Positions 1 to 9,106 of a DNA stretch of 64,000 nt are shown here, piece after piece (within the stretch, counting starts at the first letter, position 1; every line of letters begins with the position of its first letter). The stretch spans positions 8,280-72,279 of the forward strand of contig NZ_JBNPMC010000016.1 of NCBI RefSeq assembly GCF_050313795.1, written 5' to 3'. The position numbers and the translations under genes are program-made. A model generated the notes under the pieces. It made no database searches, had not been told where the DNA came from, and saw only the letters and a list, made by a program, of their open reading frames with translations. Source of the stretch: CAMBRQ01 sp945870325 (lineage in GTDB: Bacteria > Bacillota > Clostridia > Lachnospirales > Lachnospiraceae).

Positions 1-1
1 G

Positions 2-898
2 ATGATAAAAATAAAGAAAAGAATATCTAAACATATGATAGTTGGAGGTCTGTTGACAATAGTAATTTTTGTAGCGGCTCTTGTAGTTTACAAGGTGGAT
101 GTTACTCAATATGCGGTAGTGACACAGTTTGGAAATCCGGTAAGAGTGGATGAAAATCCAGGCTTGAAAGTGAAACTTCCGGATCCTATCCAGTCAGTTC
201 AGTATCTTGATAAGAGGGTACAGGTATATCAGACTTCTTCTATAGAACTACTAACACTGGATAAGAAAAGTGTGGCATTGGATTATTATGGAACATGGAA
301 GATAGTAGACCCGATAGCATTCTTGAAAACGGTGAAAAATCAAGTGGGTGCAGAATCACGGCTTATGGATGTATTTTCTTCAAGTCTAGGAGTGCAAATG
401 GGAAAATATAATCTGGAACAGCTTGTTAATACAGATGAACAGAAATTGGAACTAGATAAAATGACAGAAGAAGTAGTGGTATATGCGAAAGATCAGGCGG
501 CAGATTATGGAATAGAAGTTGTGGACGCACAGATTCGTGTATTGAATTTTCCAGAAGCAAATAAGCAAAGTGTCTACGACAGAATGAGTGCAGAGCGGGA
601 ACAGATGGCACAAAAATATCGTGCAGAAGGAAGTGAACAAGCGTCAAATATACGTTCTGATGCAGAAAAAGAGCAACAGCTTATTTTAGCTGAAGCTTAT
701 AAAAAAGAGCAACAAATCAAGGGAGAGGGTGATGCGGAAGCTATTAGAATTTATGGAGAGGCATTCCAGAAAGATCCTGATTTTTATGAATTTATCCGTA
801 CCTTGGAGACTTACGAAAAAACGATAGATGGAAATACTACTTTGATATTACCGTCCACGGCGGAAATCTTGAAGTATCTAGGTGGTAGTTCAAAATAA
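2..898 (+). CDS. hflC: SPFH-domain protein, HflC-like protease modulator
   Basis: Single N-terminal membrane segment (about residues 13-31) followed by an SPFH/band-7 domain and a charged coiled coil. The YDRMSAEREQMA stretch near residue 193 and the alanine/glutamate-rich helix after it are typical of HflC. In the known family HflC pairs with HflK in a membrane ring that surrounds and tempers the FtsH protease. The ATG lies at the very edge of the window, so an upstream start cannot be excluded. It is 17 bases from the next gene and surely co-transcribed. No ftsH is visible here. Confidence 0.85.
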   Translation: MIKIKKRISKHMIVGGLLTIVIFVAALVVYKVDVTQYAVVTQFGNPVRVDENPGLKVKLPDPIQSVQYLDKRVQVYQTSSIELLTLDKKSVALDYYGTWKIVDPIAFLKTVKNQVGAESRLMDVFSSSLGVQMGKYNLEQLVNTDEQKLELDKMTEEVVVYAKDQAADYGIEVVDAQIRVLNFPEANKQSVYDRMSAEREQMAQKYRAEGSEQASNIRSDAEKEQQLILAEAYKKEQQIKGEGDAEAIRIYGEAFQKDPDFYEFIRTLETYEKTIDGNTTLILPSTAEILKYLGGSSK

Positions 899-915
899 GG
901 CGAGGAGGACAGGCT

Positions 916-2094
916 ATGTGGAAACGAAAAAAAAGAGTTTCCCCAGATAAAAAAGGCGAAAGCTTCTTAGAAAAAGGGAAGAAACTAGCTGGAAAAATAA
1001 ATGGAAAAGAAGGCCGAACTGTGAGAAAAATTACAGTTATAATAAAGAAGATATTCCGAGGAACCGGTGGGAATACTATAAATGATTTGAAAAATGCATT
1101 TGGTCATATTAATCCTAGAAAAGCGATTCTGGCTGTTGGAGGTGCGGTAGTTGTTATATATTTGCTAACAGGAATATATATTGTTAGTCCTGGAGAACAA
1201 GCTGTCATTCGACGATTTGGAGTGGTGCAGGTACAGCCGGTGGAGGAAGGATTACACTATAGATTACCATTCCCGATTGACCAGGTGCAAAAGGTAAATG
1301 TATCAGAAGTAAGACGAGCTGATGTAGGGATGTCGCTACCGGAACATGTACATCAGCCAGAGGAAGAACCGCAGGCGATTCAGTTGTTAACAGGTGATGA
1401 GAATATCATTACGACACAGGCAGTTGTTCATTATAAAGTAGTGGATGCAGCCAAATTTTTGTATAACATCAATGGGAGCAGTGAGCAATTGGTACGTTAC
1501 AGTGTTGAATCTGCTCTTGTACGAATGATGGCAAACACTGCCGTGGATGATGTACTAAGTTCGGAAAAGGTTGTAGCACAGAACAATATTTTGCAAATTG
1601 CACAGAATATTTTAGATAAATATGATTCAGGTATGCAAATTACGGCTTTTAATATTAAGTCAATTGTTCCACCGGGTGAAGTATCAGATGCCTTCTTGGA
1701 TGTTACAACTGCAAAAGAGGAGAAAGAAACAGCTATTAACGAAGCAAATGGTTATTCTAACAGCTTGATTCCACAAGCGCGTGCTGATGCAGAGAAAAAA
1801 ATTTCTGCGGCGGAGGCTTATAAGGAAGAACAGATTTCGCGCGCAACAGGTGATACTGAAAAATTCCTGAGTATGCTAAAAGAATACCAGAATAATTCTG
1901 CAATTTATACGGAGGATACGACAAAATACAGATTGCTTCTGGAGACATTGGATAAGATTCTTCCAACAGTAAAGATGTATATTGTTGATTCATCAGGTGG
2001 TAATGTGGATGTGAAACTGTTTGACCCGAGTCTTCAAAGTGGTATGAATATTACAGATAGCTCTGGGGTGCAAGCACAGGATTCGGGAAATTAA
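916..2094 (+). CDS. hflK: SPFH-domain protein, HflK-like protease modulator
   Basis: A lysine-rich N-terminal tail of about 70 residues is followed by a membrane helix (about 78-95), then GIYIVSPGEQAVIRRFG, the hallmark start of the HflK SPFH domain, and a coiled coil ending in a low-complexity tail. GAGGAGG lies 8-10 bases before the ATG. In the family it forms the hetero-oligomeric HflKC cage around FtsH. Here hflC precedes hflK, the reverse of the Escherichia coli order. Confidence 0.85.
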   Translation: MWKRKKRVSPDKKGESFLEKGKKLAGKINGKEGRTVRKITVIIKKIFRGTGGNTINDLKNAFGHINPRKAILAVGGAVVVIYLLTGIYIVSPGEQAVIRRFGVVQVQPVEEGLHYRLPFPIDQVQKVNVSEVRRADVGMSLPEHVHQPEEEPQAIQLLTGDENIITTQAVVHYKVVDAAKFLYNINGSSEQLVRYSVESALVRMMANTAVDDVLSSEKVVAQNNILQIAQNILDKYDSGMQITAFNIKSIVPPGEVSDAFLDVTTAKEEKETAINEANGYSNSLIPQARADAEKKISAAEAYKEEQISRATGDTEKFLSMLKEYQNNSAIYTEDTTKYRLLLETLDKILPTVKMYIVDSSGGNVDVKLFDPSLQSGMNITDSSGVQAQDSGN

Positions 2095-2150
2095 CATATA
2101 AGCAATTCCATCGGCATGCATAAAATAATATGTCTGATGTTTATATAAAG

Positions 2151-2224
2151 GGGCAATAGATGGGAAAGAAGGGGTTTGAGTAGATAGAGATTATGCAACC
2201 ACATGTTTTCAATCCCATCTGCCC
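2151..2224. ncRNA. Possible structured RNA in the gap after hflK
   Basis: A 15-base arm at 2151-2165 (GGGCAATAGATGGGA) pairs with 2213-2224 (TCCCATCTGCCC), giving a 12-bp helix with a three-base bulge, and GGTT/AACC can pair inside. No T-run follows, so it is not a simple terminator. No RNA family was recognised. It is a structure seen by eye only; the rest of the 255-base gap shows nothing clear. Confidence 0.3.
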
Positions 2225-2349
2225 TATGAGATTTCATTATTGTGAAATAGTTTTAAACTAATACATACAGAATAACCTTGGGTAAATTATCAAATTGATA
2301 GAGAGGAGGATAGTAAGGAAGATCTAGTACTGCCATTGGGAATTATTCC

Positions 2350-2748
2350 ATGACAGTACAGACCATCATTATGCTGTTATATAAAGAGATTGTAATTTTG
2401 GTGATAATAGTGTTTGCTATAGTCATGATTCTTATTGGGTTTGCTGTTATCATGACGAGGTATCACATACTTAAAGGGAGTTTGGAAACAGACGATAAAG
2501 AATACATGATGAAGATTACAGTTCCAGAAGAACGGATGGATAAAATAAATTTTGATGTAGTTATAAAACAATTTACCATATCGAAGGAATTGATCATGAT
2601 AAGGACATCTGAAAAAAATAAAAGCTGTGAATATTATTATCATGTATTGATTAAGTCAAAAGCTGAAAAACAGGCTTTACTGACAAATATATATAAAATG
2701 AGTGGAGTATTGGAAGTAAGATATAATAGAGACCATAAAGATAATTAG
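2350..2748 (+). CDS. Small membrane protein with DUF4956-like cytosolic domain
   Basis: One long N-terminal membrane helix (about residues 9-35) followed by an ~90-residue soluble domain. The pattern ITVPEERMDKINFDVVIKQF followed by a beta-rich end resembles the C-terminal part of DUF4956 membrane proteins, though the multi-helix part of that family is absent. Start uncertain: the AGGAGG at about 2302 lies too far from ATG 2350, only a weak AAGGAA at 2315 is nearer, and GTACTG/CAGTAC arms flanking the ATG could fold over it. Function unknown. Confidence 0.55.
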   Translation: MTVQTIIMLLYKEIVILVIIVFAIVMILIGFAVIMTRYHILKGSLETDDKEYMMKITVPEERMDKINFDVVIKQFTISKELIMIRTSEKNKSCEYYYHVLIKSKAEKQALLTNIYKMSGVLEVRYNRDHKDN

Positions 2749-2783
2749 CTACTGTCTGATTATCCTTATGGTCTGCTTTTTAT
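2730..2783 (+). terminator. Strong intrinsic terminator
   Basis: Arms 2730-2745 and 2759-2774 pair over 16 bp, followed by CTTTTTATT. The hairpin begins inside the last codons of the preceding gene and separates it from the convergent AraC gene. Confidence 0.85.
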
Positions 2784-2798
2784 TAAGAAATATATATT

Positions 2799-3797
2799 TT
2801 AGTGAATGTTGGAATGAATTCTTCGATATTCCAACGGAAGCATTTGGTATACTTCATGAAAAGCTGTAGAAAAGCGGCTCTGGCTTGTATAACCGACTGC
2901 TTTAGCAATCTGTGAGATGCTGTTATTGGTTTCGGTAAGCAGTATAGCAGCTTTTTCTAGTCGGTGCTCTCTCATGTGTGCAGCAAGAGAATCTCCATAT
3001 ACTGCTTTAAATACAGATTTCAAAGTTGTAGGGTTCATTAGATACTGTTTTGATAACTCTTCAATTGTTATCCGGTGGTTTATGTTCTGTAAAAGGTAAT
3101 CATGGATTTGGCGGATAATTTCCACCTGTTCCGACTGGTATTTCCCTGGTTCTTTTCCGGAAGTGATTTTAAATTCACTAAGATAGAGAAGTAGCTCGAG
3201 GGATTTCAATATGAAATATTGTTTCCTGAGATTTTCGGATAAATTATAAAATCCAGAAAAGATTGCTTCTGTTTTTTCATTGCCTGTAAGTAAGGAGAAA
3301 TTTCCACGAGAGCAAAATTTTTCCGAAAGCATCTGCCCTGTTATTTTTGTCCCTCTTAAGAGTTCTGGGGGTGCCTGATCAAATTGTGAAAGATCAATGC
3401 AGACAGTAAGTCCTTCATAATGACCGCTGGGCAGAGTCATGACGGAACCGGCGCATAGTTGCCTTGTGTGAAGTGAGAAATCACCAGGACCAAGGTAGAT
3501 GGAACGACCGTTTTTCATATTCCAGCCGATTCGTCCATAGCGACAATAGTTAATTTCCAAAAGTTCCTTTTCTGGTTTGTGGTTACAGGAAATCTGTTCT
3601 GCTAAATAATCTTGAAAAATAATAGTAATTCCAGTCAATAATTTCCATGAAATTTTTTTGCCCTTACCATTTGGAAGCGTATCAAGGTGTTCAGAACAGA
3701 CAGGAGTATCTATGCAGGGATATGTCTGTTCAAAAAGGATTCCGTCCGGGATATTTATGAGTTCATTCTTGATTTGTGTAATATATTCGTTATACAA
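2799..3797 (-). CDS. AraC-family transcriptional regulator
   Basis: 332 residues: an N-terminal ligand-type domain of about 220 residues and a C-terminal double helix-turn-helix of AraC type (IEELSKQYLMNPTTLKSVFKA, then ISQIAKAVGYTSQSRFSTAF). It is divergent from the metallochaperone and P-type ATPase genes across a ~205-base gap, so it is a good candidate regulator of that metal locus; the effector is unknown. Confidence 0.85.
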   Translation of the reverse strand: MYNEYITQIKNELINIPDGILFEQTYPCIDTPVCSEHLDTLPNGKGKKISWKLLTGITIIFQDYLAEQISCNHKPEKELLEINYCRYGRIGWNMKNGRSIYLGPGDFSLHTRQLCAGSVMTLPSGHYEGLTVCIDLSQFDQAPPELLRGTKITGQMLSEKFCSRGNFSLLTGNEKTEAIFSGFYNLSENLRKQYFILKSLELLLYLSEFKITSGKEPGKYQSEQVEIIRQIHDYLLQNINHRITIEELSKQYLMNPTTLKSVFKAVYGDSLAAHMREHRLEKAAILLTETNNSISQIAKAVGYTSQSRFSTAFHEVYQMLPLEYRRIHSNIH

Positions 3798-4002
3798 AAG
3801 GCACCTCGTCTTTCTGATAATTAATAGTCAGATTATCAATATCTACTGTTTAAAAATATCCTTTTTAGAAATGTTTTTATCCATTTTGGAAGGGACTGTC
3901 TGCAACCTGTTGACTTCCATTTGTGCAGTAATTATACTACAAACATAACAATTAAACAAGTGCTTAATGGTTAAATCTAAAAAGTGAAAAGGAGAATTTG
4001 TA

Positions 4003-4221
4003 ATGAAGAAAACCTATAAGATTGAAGTTGATTGTGCCAACTGTGCTAATTTAATGGAAGATGCAGCAAGAAAAACAGCTGGTGTTGCTTCTGCTACAGT
4101 TAATTTTATGACTCAGAAGATGATTGTAGAGTTTGAAGAAGGCAAGGATGCAAAGCAGGTAATGAAAGAAGTTTTAAAAGCCTGTAGGAAAGTAGAACCT
4201 GACTGTGAAATTGAGATTTAG
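4003..4221 (+). CDS. Free-standing heavy-metal-associated (HMA) domain protein
   Basis: 72 residues forming one HMA ferredoxin-like fold with the metal-binding motif CANC near residues 11-14. Such proteins pass soft metals (Cu, Zn, Cd) to P-type ATPases. AAAAGGAGA lies just before the ATG. The ATPase downstream lacks its own N-terminal HMA domain, so this protein probably supplies it in trans. A GC-rich hairpin at about 4241-4273 without a T-run sits between the two genes and may trim expression. Confidence 0.85.
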   Translation: MKKTYKIEVDCANCANLMEDAARKTAGVASATVNFMTQKMIVEFEEGKDAKQVMKEVLKACRKVEPDCEIEI

Positions 4222-4330
4222 TTAGAAGCAGTATTTTATGGCGCTCCGGATGCAGAAAGCGGAAGGGGCGCTGATTTGAAGTATATAATTCAACAAATAA
4301 GCAAATATTAAATTGAAAGGAGGCTTCGTT

Positions 4331-6214
4331 ATGACAAAGAAGCAGAAAAAAATGCTGGTTCGGATTCTTATTTCGGCGGTCATGGTGGTAGGTTTAAAAC
4401 TCCTGCCGTTTAATGGATTTATAAATATAGTACTTTATATGGCGACATATTTGGTGATTGGCTATGATATATTACGGAAGGCCGGAAAGGGAATTGTGAA
4501 CGGTCAGGTGTTTGATGAAAATTTTTTGATGGCTGTGGCGACAGTCGGTGCTATTGCACTTGCTACTTATGAAAAGAGTGGTGATTATAGTGAAGCAATT
4601 GCTGTTATGCTGTTCTATCAAGTAGGAGAATTGTTCCAAAGTTACGCTGTGGGTAAAAGCCGCAGAAACATTACTGCCCTCATGGACATCAGACCAGATT
4701 ATGCAAATATTGAACGTGATGGGAAGTTGAAAAAGGTTGATCCAGATGAGGTTGGTATTGGAAACGTGATCGTGGTACAGCCGGGTGAAAAAGTTCCTAT
4801 TGATGGAGTTATCATAGAAGGAACTTCAGCTTTGAACACCAGCGCACTTACCGGAGAAAGCATGCCAAGAGAGGCCGGTGAGGGAGACGAGGTAATCAGT
4901 GGATGTATCAATATGACAGGGGTACTGAAAATCCAGACTACAAAAGAATTTGGAGAATCAACAGTTTCTAAAATCTTGCAGCTAGTGGAGGATTCTAGCT
5001 CTCGTAAGTCACATTCGGAGAATTTTATTTCTAAATTTGCAAAAATTTATACACCAGCAGTATGTATTGCTGCACTGTTGCTGGCAGTTTTACCACCTGT
5101 TTTTAATTTAATTACAGGAAATGCGGCAAACTGGGCAAACTGGATTTATAGTGCGCTTACATTTCTTGTAATTAGCTGTCCGTGTGCATTAGTAGTTAGT
5201 GTGCCACTCAGTTTTTTCGCTGGAATAGGTGGAGCCAGCAAAGAAGGTGTTCTGATTAAAGGCTCAAATTATATGGAAACATTATCCCAGACGAAAGTTG
5301 TAGTTTTTGACAAGACAGGGACACTGACTCAAGGAGTATTTGAGGTGAGCGGTATTCATCACAATGAGATGGAGCAGGAGAAACTTTTAGAATACGCAGC
5401 TTTGACAGAATGTTCTTCCTCCCATCCGATTAGCAAGAGCCTTCAGCGGGCCTATGGAAAAGAAATTAACCGTAGTCGTGTGACAGATATTGAAGAAATC
5501 AGCGGACATGGATTGATCGCAAAAGTAGACGGCATTGAAGTGGCGGTCGGTAATCCTAAGTTGATGAAAAGGCTGAATATTCCGTATGTGGACTGCCATT
5601 CAGTTGGAACTATCATTCATGTAGCAATTGATGGGGCATATGCTGGTCATATTGTAATCTCTGATATTGAAAAGCCAAATTCTAAAAAGGCAATTGCGGA
5701 ATTGAAAAAAGCTGGAGTTGAAAAGACTGTTATGCTTACAGGAGACGCAAAGAGGGTTGCTGAAAAAGTTGCTTCTGACCTTGGCATAGATGAAGTCCAC
5801 AGTGAATTACTGCCTAGCGATAAGGTTACTCAAGTGGAACGATTGTTAGAACAGAAAGGGAAAAAAGCGAAGCTAGCTTTTGTAGGCGATGGCATCAATG
5901 ACGCTCCGGTGCTTGGACGTGCCGACATAGGAATTGCTATGGGAGCAATGGGATCCGATGCGGCTATAGAAGCAGCAGATGTGGTATTAATGGATGATGA
6001 TCCAATGAAGATTGCTAAAGGGATTAAAATTTCTAGAAAGTGCATCTCTATAGTTTATCAGAATATTGTATTTGCTTTAGTTGTAAAATTTGTTTGCCTT
6101 GGTTTGGGTGTGGTTGGTATTGCAAATATGTGGATGGCAATTTTTGCTGATGTAGGGGTGACAGTAATCGCAGTATTGAATGCAATACGTGCTTTGAGAG
6201 TACACAATCTATGA
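4331..6214 (+). CDS. Heavy-metal P-type ATPase (PIB type, Zn/Cd/Pb-like)
   Basis: 627 residues from ATG 4331, placed directly after AAAGGAGG; an upstream in-frame TTG would contain the ribosome site and is unlikely. Motifs: CPC in the transmembrane metal path (C283, C285), phosphorylation loop DKTGT (D327), TGES actuator motif, TGD and GDGINDAP hinge motifs. ADVGVTVIAVLNAIR near the C-terminus resembles the Zn/Cd exporter signature rather than copper types. No N-terminal HMA domain, matching the separate HMA gene upstream. Confidence 0.9.
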   Translation: MTKKQKKMLVRILISAVMVVGLKLLPFNGFINIVLYMATYLVIGYDILRKAGKGIVNGQVFDENFLMAVATVGAIALATYEKSGDYSEAIAVMLFYQVGELFQSYAVGKSRRNITALMDIRPDYANIERDGKLKKVDPDEVGIGNVIVVQPGEKVPIDGVIIEGTSALNTSALTGESMPREAGEGDEVISGCINMTGVLKIQTTKEFGESTVSKILQLVEDSSSRKSHSENFISKFAKIYTPAVCIAALLLAVLPPVFNLITGNAANWANWIYSALTFLVISCPCALVVSVPLSFFAGIGGASKEGVLIKGSNYMETLSQTKVVVFDKTGTLTQGVFEVSGIHHNEMEQEKLLEYAALTECSSSHPISKSLQRAYGKEINRSRVTDIEEISGHGLIAKVDGIEVAVGNPKLMKRLNIPYVDCHSVGTIIHVAIDGAYAGHIVISDIEKPNSKKAIAELKKAGVEKTVMLTGDAKRVAEKVASDLGIDEVHSELLPSDKVTQVERLLEQKGKKAKLAFVGDGINDAPVLGRADIGIAMGAMGSDAAIEAADVVLMDDDPMKIAKGIKISRKCISIVYQNIVFALVVKFVCLGLGVVGIANMWMAIFADVGVTVIAVLNAIRALRVHNL

Positions 6215-6258
6215 TAATTAACGATTAATGTTTGACTTGTAATAAACTTAAATATATA

Positions 6259-6289
6259 GGCGCAGACACCAAAAGACTGCGCCTTTTTT
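6259..6289 (+). terminator. Intrinsic terminator between ATPase and ArsR genes
   Basis: GGCGCAG and CTGCGCC pair across an 11-base loop, followed by six Ts. The AGGAG of the next gene starts immediately after the T-run, so readthrough would translate the repressor. Confidence 0.85.
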
Positions 6290-6307
6290 AGGAGAATAAA
6301 TATACAA

Positions 6308-6613
6308 ATGAAAAATGTATACGATACGGTTCAGGTTGATTATAGTCAATTGGCTGAATTTTTTAAGGTGTTGGGTGAACCTACAAGGCTTCAGTTACTT
6401 TTTTTGCTGTCTGACAGAGAAATTTGTGTCAGTGAGTTGACAGGTTATCTCAATGCATCACAGTCTACGGTATCCCATCAGTTAAATATATTAAAAGCTC
6501 ATAAACTCATAAGAAGACGCAGAGAGGGCAAGCAGATATATTATTCTGTATCTGATTGCCATGTGAGTTTGGTTACCAAGTTAGGAATAGAAATTGTTAC
6601 AGCCCGGAAATAG
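6308..6613 (+). CDS. ArsR/SmtB-family metal-responsive repressor
   Basis: 101 residues with a winged helix; recognition region SQSTVSHQLNILKAHKLI. The alpha-3 region reads EICVSEL, keeping only one of the two cysteines of the classical ELCV(C/G)DL metal site (C40). The alpha-5 region has DCH but not the full D-x-H...H-x-x-E/H set. It probably represses the upstream exporter in response to a metal or redox signal, but the sensing site is not canonical. AGGAG at 6290-6294. Confidence 0.85.
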   Translation: MKNVYDTVQVDYSQLAEFFKVLGEPTRLQLLFLLSDREICVSELTGYLNASQSTVSHQLNILKAHKLIRRRREGKQIYYSVSDCHVSLVTKLGIEIVTARK

Positions 6614-6730
6614 TGAAAGTTTATTAGCTTAATCTCCACATAATCCCCACATCATTCTGATATAGTAAAACGAACAAGATTAATTAGGTTACATGTGAAA
6701 ATATTCCTATATGAGAGGTGAGATTATTTT

Positions 6731-6958
6731 ATGGAAAGGCGAATATTTATGATTCAGGGACTGAACAATAAAGATTCTGCAGATAGGATATGTGAGGAAC
6801 TAAAGAAGATTGTAGGAATAAATAAAATAGAAATTTATTTTGAGACGGGGCAAATGATTCTTGAAGCAGATTACGTATCTATGCCGAGGATTATAAATGC
6901 GATTATTACCATCACATCTATATTGGACTATAGAGTTACGATTATAGAGGTAGATTGA
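6731..6958 (+). CDS. Small HMA-like fold protein without metal-binding cysteines
   Basis: 75 residues with a beta-alpha-beta-beta-alpha-beta spacing like an HMA domain, including an ITSILDYRVTIIEV end, but no CxxC; its only cysteine is C21. GAGAGGTGAG precedes the ATG by about 9 bases. It lies 14 bases before the response regulator and leads the two-component operon. It could be a degenerate metallochaperone or a small sensor; function unknown. Confidence 0.6.
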   Translation: MERRIFMIQGLNNKDSADRICEELKKIVGINKIEIYFETGQMILEADYVSMPRIINAIITITSILDYRVTIIEVD

Positions 6959-6972
6959 AGCGAGGACAGGAT

Positions 6973-7686
6973 ATGGAACTAATGGAAAGTACAAAAAAAA
7001 GGACGGTATTGATTGTAGATGATGAGATCAAGATTACGGAAGTGTTGGAAGCATATTTAAAAAATGCAGGATATCAAACAAAGTCAGTACATAGTGGACA
7101 GAAAGCAATAGAGGCGGCAGAGGAACTGAAGCCGGATTTGATTATTTTGGATTTGATGCTACCGGATATTATGGGAGAAGATGTCTGCCAGATGATTCAT
7201 CAGAAGCAGGATATACCTATCATTATGTTGACTGCAAAAATAGAAGAAAATAATATGGTCAGGGGTCTGCAGATTGGTGCGGATGATTATATTGTTAAGC
7301 CTTTTAGTCCAAGGAATGTATTGGCCAGAGTAGAGACGGTGTTAAGGCGCACTCAGAAAAGGATGGAGGAAAATAAGCAGGATGTTGTAATCATAGGAAA
7401 TCATTATATTACAGTGGATTTTACATATCGGAAGGTAGAAAAGCAGGGGGAGGAAATCCATCTTACACCGACAGAATATAAAATTTTTGAACTATTGGTT
7501 AGGTCACCAAACCGTGTATTTAGCAGGGAACAGATTATATCTTATGCATTGGAGGATGAATTTGCGGGATATGATCGGAGTATTGATACTTACATAAAAA
7601 GTATACGACAGAAAGTGGAACCAGATGGAAAGATGCCTAGATATTTTGTGACAGTGTACGGTGTTGGATATAAATTTGTGTTATAA
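6973..7686 (+). CDS. OmpR/PhoB-family response regulator
   Basis: Receiver domain with acidic pair D16/D17, phosphoacceptor D60 (IILDLMLPD) and the VKPF lysine, then a winged-helix trans-reg-C domain ending in YGVGYKFVL. ATG 6973 follows GAGGAC; an in-frame TTG at 6955 overlaps the previous stop and lacks a ribosome site. Co-transcribed with the kinase and L,D-transpeptidase, so it likely controls cell-wall remodelling. Confidence 0.92.
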   Translation: MELMESTKKRTVLIVDDEIKITEVLEAYLKNAGYQTKSVHSGQKAIEAAEELKPDLIILDLMLPDIMGEDVCQMIHQKQDIPIIMLTAKIEENNMVRGLQIGADDYIVKPFSPRNVLARVETVLRRTQKRMEENKQDVVIIGNHYITVDFTYRKVEKQGEEIHLTPTEYKIFELLVRSPNRVFSREQIISYALEDEFAGYDRSIDTYIKSIRQKVEPDGKMPRYFVTVYGVGYKFVL

Positions 7687-7695
7687 GAGGTGAAT

Positions 7696-9105
7696 ATGAA
7701 AACCATTAAGAGTAAATTGATTTTGACATATTCTTTGATTTCTATTGCCGTCATCTGTTCCATTGCTGTTGCGTTTATATTTAATATGGAGAGAGAATTT
7801 GAAAATTATGCTAAACGACAGCAGGAACAGAGAATATCCAATATCGTGAATGAATTACAGGACTTATATGATGCGGAAACTGGAAGTTTTAGTCAGGAAC
7901 AGGTAGAAGTTATAGGAAATGCTGCAATGCAAAATGGGGTTTTTATCCATTTGGAAACAAAAGGTGGAGAAATGGATTGGGATATTCAAACACACAAGAG
8001 TGAAGAATGTCAACTTGTTTTAGAACATGCTGAGAGTAATATGCGTAGCAGATATTTTAATTTTCAGGGTAAATATCAGGAAGAAATATATACTCTGTCT
8101 TATGAAAATAAAAGCGTTGGAAAACTTACGGTTGGCTATTATGGACCGTATTCTTTTTCTGATGAGGAACTGCGTTTGATGAATAATCTCAACATCTGTT
8201 TTGTAGTTATTGGTGGGGTGTTTGTTGTAATAGCTATTATAATGGGAGGAATCATGGCACGAAAAATAGCGGAACCAATTTCAGATGCTGTCCGGGTGGC
8301 GGAAAAAATAGCGAATGGTGAATATGGAGTAAAGTCTTTGGTAACAAGCCGTACTGCAGAGACTCAACAGCTGATTACTGCAATTAATGAAATGTCGCAA
8401 ACATTGAAAAAAGAGGAAGAACAAAAGCAGCAGATTACTGCGGATGTAGCTCATGAGCTTAGGACACCCTTAACCAACATACAGAGTCATTTGGAAGCGA
8501 TGATTGATGGTATATGGGAGCCAACAGGAGAACGTTTGGAAAGCTGTAGAGAAGAGATTCTCAGACTGTCAGGGATTGTGAAGCAACTCCAGGAACTGTA
8601 TTTGTTGGAGAATCGGAAGGGAATACTTAGATACGAGGATTTTGATTTTTATGATATGTGTAAGCAGTTATACTACAATTTTGATGTTCAATTGGATAAG
8701 AAAAATCTGACATTTAACTTGTGTATAAAGCATGGCGATATAATTTGGGGAGACAGGGCGCGTATTATGCAATGTATGGTTAATCTAATTGGTAACGCAA
8801 TAAGGTATGCCGAACCCCAAACAGCCATTTGGATAAGGTATTTAGAAATGGATTATATGATTGAAATCCAAGTAGAAAATATAGGAAATCCAATTCCCAA
8901 AGAATGTCTGCCACATCTGTTTGAGCGCTTTTATAGAGTAGATAAATCGAGAAATTCAAAAACTGGAGGAATGGGGATTGGATTGTCAATAACAAAAGCA
9001 ATTGTTGAACGACACGGTGGGAAAATTTGGGCAGAAAACAGAGACATAAGAACCTTATTTTTTATTACTTTGCCCAAAAGAATAGAAAAAGAGGCGAAGT
9101 TATGA
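7696..9105 (+). CDS. Sensor histidine kinase
   Basis: Two membrane helices flank an extracellular domain of roughly 130 residues, followed by HAMP, HisKA (VAHELRTPLTN, H253) and an HATPase domain with N-box NLIGNAIRYAE and G-box GGMGIGLSI. ATG 7696 follows AGAGG with a 5-base gap; a GTG at 7690 lies inside that site. Architecture resembles VanS/BaeS-like kinases. Partner of the adjacent regulator. Confidence 0.92.
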   Translation: MKTIKSKLILTYSLISIAVICSIAVAFIFNMEREFENYAKRQQEQRISNIVNELQDLYDAETGSFSQEQVEVIGNAAMQNGVFIHLETKGGEMDWDIQTHKSEECQLVLEHAESNMRSRYFNFQGKYQEEIYTLSYENKSVGKLTVGYYGPYSFSDEELRLMNNLNICFVVIGGVFVVIAIIMGGIMARKIAEPISDAVRVAEKIANGEYGVKSLVTSRTAETQQLITAINEMSQTLKKEEEQKQQITADVAHELRTPLTNIQSHLEAMIDGIWEPTGERLESCREEILRLSGIVKQLQELYLLENRKGILRYEDFDFYDMCKQLYYNFDVQLDKKNLTFNLCIKHGDIIWGDRARIMQCMVNLIGNAIRYAEPQTAIWIRYLEMDYMIEIQVENIGNPIPKECLPHLFERFYRVDKSRNSKTGGMGIGLSITKAIVERHGGKIWAENRDIRTLFFITLPKRIEKEAKL

Positions 9106-9106
9106 A

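Noticed and set aside
4241..4273. GC-rich hairpin between HMA and ATPase genes
   Set aside because: No T-run follows, so it is probably not a terminator; may only tune mRNA.
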